A model generated the notes under the pieces. That model was not told where the DNA came from and searched no databases. It was given only the letters and a program-made list of their open reading frames with translations. From CAIYUC01 sp963682005 (lineage in GTDB: Bacteria > Bacteroidota > Bacteroidia > Bacteroidales > FEN-979), in NCBI GenBank assembly GCA_963682005.1, contig OY820914.1:2666001-2730000 (forward strand): a stretch of DNA of 64,000 nucleotides. Reading direction: 5' to 3'. A program made the translations under genes and the position numbers. This document shows, in pieces, positions 60,501 through 64,000 of the stretch (positions are counted from its first letter, which is position 1; each line of letters opens with the position of its first letter).

Positions 60501-62085
60501 TGTCGCAGCGGCCGATACCATGAGTCTCGGCCGCCTCATCGATTTCGACTTCGGCGGCTCCGAGTTCATCTCCGTGCGTCCTGACCAGGATTCACTGCGC
60601 TTCTTTGCCCTGAATGCAAGGTATAATCTCAAGAACAATATCATTTATTGTAACGATGTAAAGATCGTGAAAGTGGCAGATGCTGCTATCTTCCCGGATT
60701 CAGGAAAGATTTGCATCCTCAAGAACGCCCAGATGAAACCCCTTGAACGGTCTGCCATTATAGCCAATACAACAACGAAATTCCATGGCTTCTATAATTC
60801 AAAAATATCGATCACTTCAAGGAAAAAATTCCTGGCATCTGGCGATTATGATTATAGCGACAGACAGGGTAAAAAGGAACAGATACAGTTCAGTAAGATC
60901 ACAACAGACACCACCGGTAAAACGTTTGCCACGGGAACCATTTCCGATTCGGCCGCATTCAGGCTCAGTCCTGAATATGCATACAAGGGCAATGTCTTCC
61001 TCAAATCGGGACAGAAGGATATTGAGTTTGACGGGGATTTCAAACCGCTGACCGACTGTTTCGGGGAGACGCAGCCCTGGGTCCAGTTCAAATCGCCCAT
61101 TAATTCTGTCAATGTTCAGATCCCCGTTGAAACGCCTTTACGTGATGAACATCATGAAATGCTGGCGGTCGGGATAATGTTTTCAAATAAAACGAATCGC
61201 ATTTATCCTTCCTTCTTTTCAAAGAGGGAAAGCTTCAGCGATAGTGTCATGATTACTTCGGCCGGGATCCTGGATTATCTGCCTTCCACCGGGGAGTTCA
61301 GGGTGACAACACCGGACCGGCAAAAAAATGCTGAATCAAAGGATAACCTGGTTTCGCTGAATACATCAAAATGCATCATTCATGGTGAAGGAAAGATCAA
61401 TCTGGGGATGCTTTCAGGACCAATGAAAATGGAAACATATGGAAGTCTTGACCATTTCGTTATCCCTGATTCTACCCAGGTCAATGTTGCCATTTCATTC
61501 GATTTTCAATTTTCAGCCTCCGGACTTGAGAAATTTGCCACCCAGATTGGTTCCATCAATCTGAACGGGATCTCCATATATAACACTCCATATCTGGCGG
61601 CAATGAAGAATTTTCTCGAGAAAAAGGAATTCGACAAGTTGAGATCCGAGATGGAAATGACCGGAAGGTTCAAGAAATTCCCGGATGAGATGAACCGCAC
61701 GCTGTTCCTTGCTGAAGTCCATCTTTCCTGGGATTCCGTCAGCAAATCCTGGATTTCCCGGGGGCCTGTCGGCATCGGGAATATCCAGAAAACGCAGATC
61801 AACAAGTATGTCAAAGCCATCATCGAGTTTTCAAAGAAGCGGACAGGGGATGACTTTACCATGTATTTTGAATTGACCAAAGATGACTGGTACTTCTTCA
61901 ATTTCCGGAATAATATTCTTCAGGCGCTCAGTTCCAATCTTGAGTTCAACGATCAGATCACCGAAGCGATGAAATCGAAGTCTGAACAGCGGAAGATGGA
62001 TGACCATGCAAAAGGATATCGATACGTCATCTCGACCGACAGGAAAAAACGGGATTTCCTCAGGAAATTTGAGACAGAGGAATAA
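57586..62085 (+). CDS. Very large secreted protein of unknown function
   Basis: 1499 residues from ATG 57586 (ATGA overlap with prmA), which begins a signal peptide (MKRFPHAVLFFILVILFPAV...FGQ). No family recognised with confidence. Residues 30-300 are mixed helical; near 465-510 a segment (FTLDELAAYMRKPPLQVESL then a strand) looks like a winged-helix unit; from about 520 to 1400 the chain is regular beta with recurring GxGxLTF / GDGTIRIRDAEM / GTFTSKIDLS patterns like those of long beta-groove or AsmA/LptA-like envelope proteins. The C-terminus is basic and helical (MKSKSEQRKMDD ... KKRDFLRKFE). A periplasm-spanning or surface role is inference. Confidence 0.8.
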   Translation: MKRFPHAVLFFILVILFPAVSMRSFGQKLDGFSGDSTKFIGELHTLFMNLPGNEEKMAAKMMESFIQKWNSEQFNPSKKKIIYSICNQMLKKRMRAFPDFYDYIRTLDIFITSHQPDEAFYDWSKILNDLLSAKSTRYYLAYLESTGDLFEGNLVFKSTSSQWKVTNPVYKIGKDTVPFISFGKSDLVCTSTKDSLRISGTTGRYYPLTNHWIGKGGRVDWRRTGLDPQKVYAELNNYQIQMKFSKIIADSTVFYNKTYLANPLLGRYMDRLLADVPDEKASYPRFSSYDNRIGIKDLFKNIDYQGGFAMEGVKVIGSGDISHDARLDFKKDNKDFLTIRSKTFIIRPDRINSGMASITIYHEGDSVYHPGLQMKYIDEKKELSLTRDERVSTISPWFDSWHRIEIYCEELTWKMNDPKIEFGMERGPNMEGKSVFESSNYYSQQRYERLQGLDEINPLYVIKKYLETKKSNEFTLDELAAYMRKPPLQVESLILNLTTKGFLIYNYEAKKAKVNQKLFAFVKAKNGQTDYDVIVFNSEVKGKSNGILNLDNFDMRIQGVQKVFLSDSQQVNIFPAREEIILKKDRDFLFSGKVEAGLFDFFAKDCSFEYDKFKLNMPNIDSMSFYVRSRTKDPKTQRYPLVRVKTIINGLSGELLIDDPKNKSGLKRFRQYPIFTSKNDAHVDWDRKYIQNGVYKKDKFYYTVAPFTFTGLGHIPTDSLQFKGVLSSGGIFPDIVQPLVLRPDYSMGIEKVTDEKGLPVYGGKGTFTSKIDLSNEGLKGNGKLTFLNSNAMSDNFMFYPDTMKALARTFVQTELVAAVEYPAVSADSVSQTWYPKRDSMLVRTTRKDMNMYNDQAKFAGQIALTPKGLTGDGTIRIRDAEMDSRLFLFKQRVFDANIANFRIKAYNLSDLSISTKNYQTHFDFDHRKGEFKSNVGISRVEFPFNKYICSMDRFDWLIDNEEIALYNERSQRVAAADTMSLGRLIDFDFGGSEFISVRPDQDSLRFFALNARYNLKNNIIYCNDVKIVKVADAAIFPDSGKICILKNAQMKPLERSAIIANTTTKFHGFYNSKISITSRKKFLASGDYDYSDRQGKKEQIQFSKITTDTTGKTFATGTISDSAAFRLSPEYAYKGNVFLKSGQKDIEFDGDFKPLTDCFGETQPWVQFKSPINSVNVQIPVETPLRDEHHEMLAVGIMFSNKTNRIYPSFFSKRESFSDSVMITSAGILDYLPSTGEFRVTTPDRQKNAESKDNLVSLNTSKCIIHGEGKINLGMLSGPMKMETYGSLDHFVIPDSTQVNVAISFDFQFSASGLEKFATQIGSINLNGISIYNTPYLAAMKNFLEKKEFDKLRSEMEMTGRFKKFPDEMNRTLFLAEVHLSWDSVSKSWISRGPVGIGNIQKTQINKYVKAIIEFSKKRTGDDFTMYFELTKDDWYFFNFRNNILQALSSNLEFNDQITEAMKSKSEQRKMDDHAKGYRYVISTDRKKRDFLRKFETEE

Positions 62086-62094
62086 ATGGCGAGC

Positions 62095-62200
62095 GGTGAG
62101 TGGTGAGAGGTGAGAAGTGAGTGGGAAAAAGTGATGAAGTGATGAAGTGATGAAGTGATGGAGTGATAAAATCGTAATTCGTAATTCGTAATTCGTAATT
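62095..62200. repeat. Three arrays: heptamer, octamer, heptamer
   Basis: GGTGAGT/GGTGAGA units (about 62095-62123), GTGATGAA octamers (62131-62170, five units with drift), and four exact CGTAATT heptamers (62173-62200), which end six bases before plsY. Confidence 0.92.
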
Positions 62201-62205
62201 ATCAA

Positions 62206-62841
62206 ATGGTCTATATTATTGTAATTGAGATAATGCTTGCCTACCTCATCGGCTCCATCCCTTCTGCGGTGTGGATCGGGAAGATCTTTTCGGGGATAGA
62301 TGTGCGGGAGCACGGCAGCGGCAATGCCGGTGCTACCAATGTGATCCGTGTTCTCGGCTTCAAGGCCGGGATCCCTGTGCTGCTCTTTGATGTGTTCAAA
62401 GGATGGTTTGCCGTTCAGTTGTCTGGGTTTTTCCCGCATGAATTTCTTTCCGCCGACGGGTACATCTGGCTCCGGATAGGGCTTGCTGTTGTAGCAGTGA
62501 TCGGGCACATTTTCCCTGTCTTTGCCGGTTTCAAGGGAGGCAAGGGTGTTGCAACCCTGGCTGGGGTCGGAATTGCGCTTTACCCCTTTGCATTACTGAT
62601 CGTGATCTGCATTTTCATTTTTACACTGTCGGTCTCAAAATTCGTGTCGCTTTCTTCGATCCTTGCCGCCCTGGCCTTTCCTTTTGTCGTGTATTTCATA
62701 ACAGGAGTGACAAATCCCGGATTGCTCATCCTTTCTGTTCTTGTTGCAATATTTATCCCGGTATCACACAGGAAGAACATCAGGCGATTGTGGAAAGGGG
62801 AGGAACCCAAATTTAACTTCAGCCGCAAAAAGGATAGCTGA
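62206..62841 (+). CDS. plsY: Glycerol-3-phosphate acyltransferase (acyl-phosphate dependent)
   Basis: First acylation of glycerol 3-phosphate in phospholipid synthesis, using acyl-phosphate. 211 residues, about five membrane helices. The three family motifs are present: GSIPSAVWIGK then GSGNAGATN, FDVFKGW, and IGHIFPVFAGFKGGKGVAT. Cytoplasmic membrane. A CCTCACCA octamer array follows the stop. Confidence 0.95.
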   Translation: MVYIIVIEIMLAYLIGSIPSAVWIGKIFSGIDVREHGSGNAGATNVIRVLGFKAGIPVLLFDVFKGWFAVQLSGFFPHEFLSADGYIWLRIGLAVVAVIGHIFPVFAGFKGGKGVATLAGVGIALYPFALLIVICIFIFTLSVSKFVSLSSILAALAFPFVVYFITGVTNPGLLILSVLVAIFIPVSHRKNIRRLWKGEEPKFNFSRKKDS

Positions 62842-62851
62842 GGGGTTTTAC

Positions 62852-62889
62852 CCTCACCACCTCTCCACCTCACCAGTTCACCACCTGGC
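62852..62889. repeat. CCTCACCA octamer array after plsY
   Basis: Units CCTCACCA, CCTCTCCA, CCTCACCA, GTTCACCA and a partial CCTGG. Confidence 0.85.
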
Positions 62890-62927
62890 TGGCTCCAAAA
62901 AGAAAATCTCAAACAAACCGACCAGTT

Positions 62928-62958
62928 TTTGACGATCCGGCAGAATATTGTATATTTG
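62928..62958 (+). promoter_or_regulatory. Canonical Bacteroidetes promoter for dnaN
   Basis: TTTG (62928-62931), 19 bases, TATATTTG (62951-62958). Transcription start near 62965, leader about 60 nt. Confidence 0.75.
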
Positions 62959-63025
62959 AAAAAAATTAGGTGAATTAAAAATTTATACCTTTATTGCCAA
63001 ATCAAACACTAAAAATCAGTTCGTT

Positions 63026-64000
63026 ATGAAATTTATTGTTTCCAGCACCCTTTTATTGAAAAACCTTCAGTCGATCCTTGGTGTGATCAATACCAGCAAT
63101 ACATTGCCAATCCTTGATGATTTCCTGTTTGAATTGAAAGAGGATGAACTCACGATCACCTCTTCTGACCTGGAAACGACCATGAGTGTTTCGATCAGGC
63201 CGGATAAGGCGGATGAGACGGGAAGCATTGCCATTCCTGCGAAGATCCTTGTTGATACGCTGAAAACGTTTGCTGATATCCCGGTTTCTTTTTCGATCAA
63301 TGATGAAACCCACATGGTGGAAATTTCTGCAGGTGAAGGGAAGTACAAATTGTCGGGACATAAAAGTGACGAGTATCCTCATTCACCCATGCTTGAAGAT
63401 GCTACTTCGATCGAATTGAATTCCTCCGTTCTGGCAAATGCCATTAACAAAACAATCTTTGCAACGGGCAATGATGAGTTGAGGCTGGTGTTGTCAGGCG
63501 TTTTCTGCGAGCTGTCACCGGATGATATAACTTTTGTTGCTACGGATGCCCATAAGCTTGTCAGGTACAAAAGAACTGATGCTAAATGTGAAGATTCCGC
63601 CTCTTTTATTCTTCCAAAAAAGCCGTTGAACCTGCTGAAAAATATTCTTTCTGCCCAGGATGTACCGGTTAAGATCGATTATAATCCAACCAATGCATGC
63701 TTCGCCTTTAACAATGTAAACCTGGTTTGCCGGCTGATCGACGGGAAATATCCCAACTATGATGCCGTTATTCCTGCGGAGAATCCTTATAAACTAACCA
63801 TTGACCGCGTGTCACTGCTTACCTCAATCCGGCGTGTTGCCATTTTTGCCAACCAGTCAACACACCAGATCCGGTTTAAGCTTACCGGCCAGGAACTTGT
63901 CCTTTCTGCAGAGGATGTCGATTTTTCAAATGAAGCAAAGGAAAGACTGACCTGCGCTTATGAAGGAGATGATATGGAAATAGGCTTCAACTCAAAATTC
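63026..64000 (+). CDS. dnaN: DNA polymerase III beta subunit (sliding clamp), 3' end outside window
   Basis: The first 325 residues of a clamp normally about 370 long; the frame is open to the window edge. It opens MKFIVSSTLLLKNLQSILGVINTSNTLPILDDFLFE and has the repeated clamp folds: SIAIPAKILVDTLKTFADI, DEYPHSP, FVATDAHKLVRYK, KYPNYDAVIPAENPY and SLLTSIRRVAIFANQSTHQI. Ring dimer that tethers the replicative polymerase. No dnaA or DnaA-box cluster is seen beside it, and plsY precedes it, so there is no sign of the replication origin here. Confidence 0.96.
   Translation, partial: MKFIVSSTLLLKNLQSILGVINTSNTLPILDDFLFELKEDELTITSSDLETTMSVSIRPDKADETGSIAIPAKILVDTLKTFADIPVSFSINDETHMVEISAGEGKYKLSGHKSDEYPHSPMLEDATSIELNSSVLANAINKTIFATGNDELRLVLSGVFCELSPDDITFVATDAHKLVRYKRTDAKCEDSASFILPKKPLNLLKNILSAQDVPVKIDYNPTNACFAFNNVNLVCRLIDGKYPNYDAVIPAENPYKLTIDRVSLLTSIRRVAIFANQSTHQIRFKLTGQELVLSAEDVDFSNEAKERLTCAYEGDDMEIGFNSKF

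Noticed and set aside
62842..63025. Replication origin beside dnaN
   Set aside because: No dnaA gene and no cluster of DnaA boxes; dnaN often stands away from the origin in Bacteroidetes.

Overview
The window is chromosomal DNA of a Bacteroidetes bacterium, most likely an environmental Bacteroidales-type lineage. Supporting signs are a type IX secretion (T9SS) C-terminal domain with an Omp28-like protein, FISUMP-domain proteins, a TonB-dependent receptor paired with a DUF4249 lipoprotein, a two-component-regulator propeller histidine kinase, split PyrD/PyrK, a DoxX-type BT_3928-like protein, DUF5606 and DUF1599 genes, and many promoters of the Bacteroidetes form TTTG-N17-20-TAnnTTTG. No rRNA, tRNA, CRISPR array, transposase or prophage was seen.

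Layout. 1-3.4 kb: truncated surface PKD/FISUMP protein and a membrane-bound nucleotide-sugar dehydratase. 3.6-9.6 kb: gcvT and a four-gene envelope cluster of unknown role ending in a large leucine-rich-repeat protein. 9.7-18 kb: ComB-like phosphatase, exported M49 peptidase, HAD hydrolase, M23 endopeptidase, guaA, LysM/PBP1 protein. 18-22.5 kb: universal stress protein, two glycosyltransferases, murB. 22.5-35.5 kb: a surface-fibre cluster with one FISUMP protein and two giant 17-residue-repeat proteins with S74-type chaperone ends, preceded by a response regulator and a sensor kinase. 35.5-42.8 kb: pyrD, pyrK, DUF5606, GT2, purB, and a T9SS-exported Omp28-like protein. 43-49 kb: DUF4249/TonB pair, Sua5/YrdC, GT9, dapD. 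49-53.4 kb: ruvX, def, TPR lipoprotein, cdaA, folP, DUF1599. 53.6-64 kb: DoxX protein, a lone DppB-type permease, tpiA, prmA, a 1499-residue secreted protein, plsY and the start of dnaN.

The most unusual property is between the genes. Almost every longer spacer carries tandem arrays of 7-base units, and a few carry 8-base units. Unit sequences differ from array to array, but the unit length is nearly constant and the same unit families recur at distant loci. Arrays often touch stop codons and in several cases encode the last residues or the stop of a gene; one copy has replaced a conserved segment inside a FISUMP domain. Several dispersed palindromic elements (REP-like hairpins, a 96-116 bp hairpin element in two copies, a GAAAGTC palindrome in two copies) lie among these arrays. 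The fixed unit length recalls the heptameric STRR repeats of cyanobacteria, and this is the best candidate here for an undescribed genome-shaping process.

Starts were adjusted where a promoter, signal peptide or family length showed that the longest reading frame begins too early. All functional calls rest on motifs and family knowledge recognised by eye; no database search was run.
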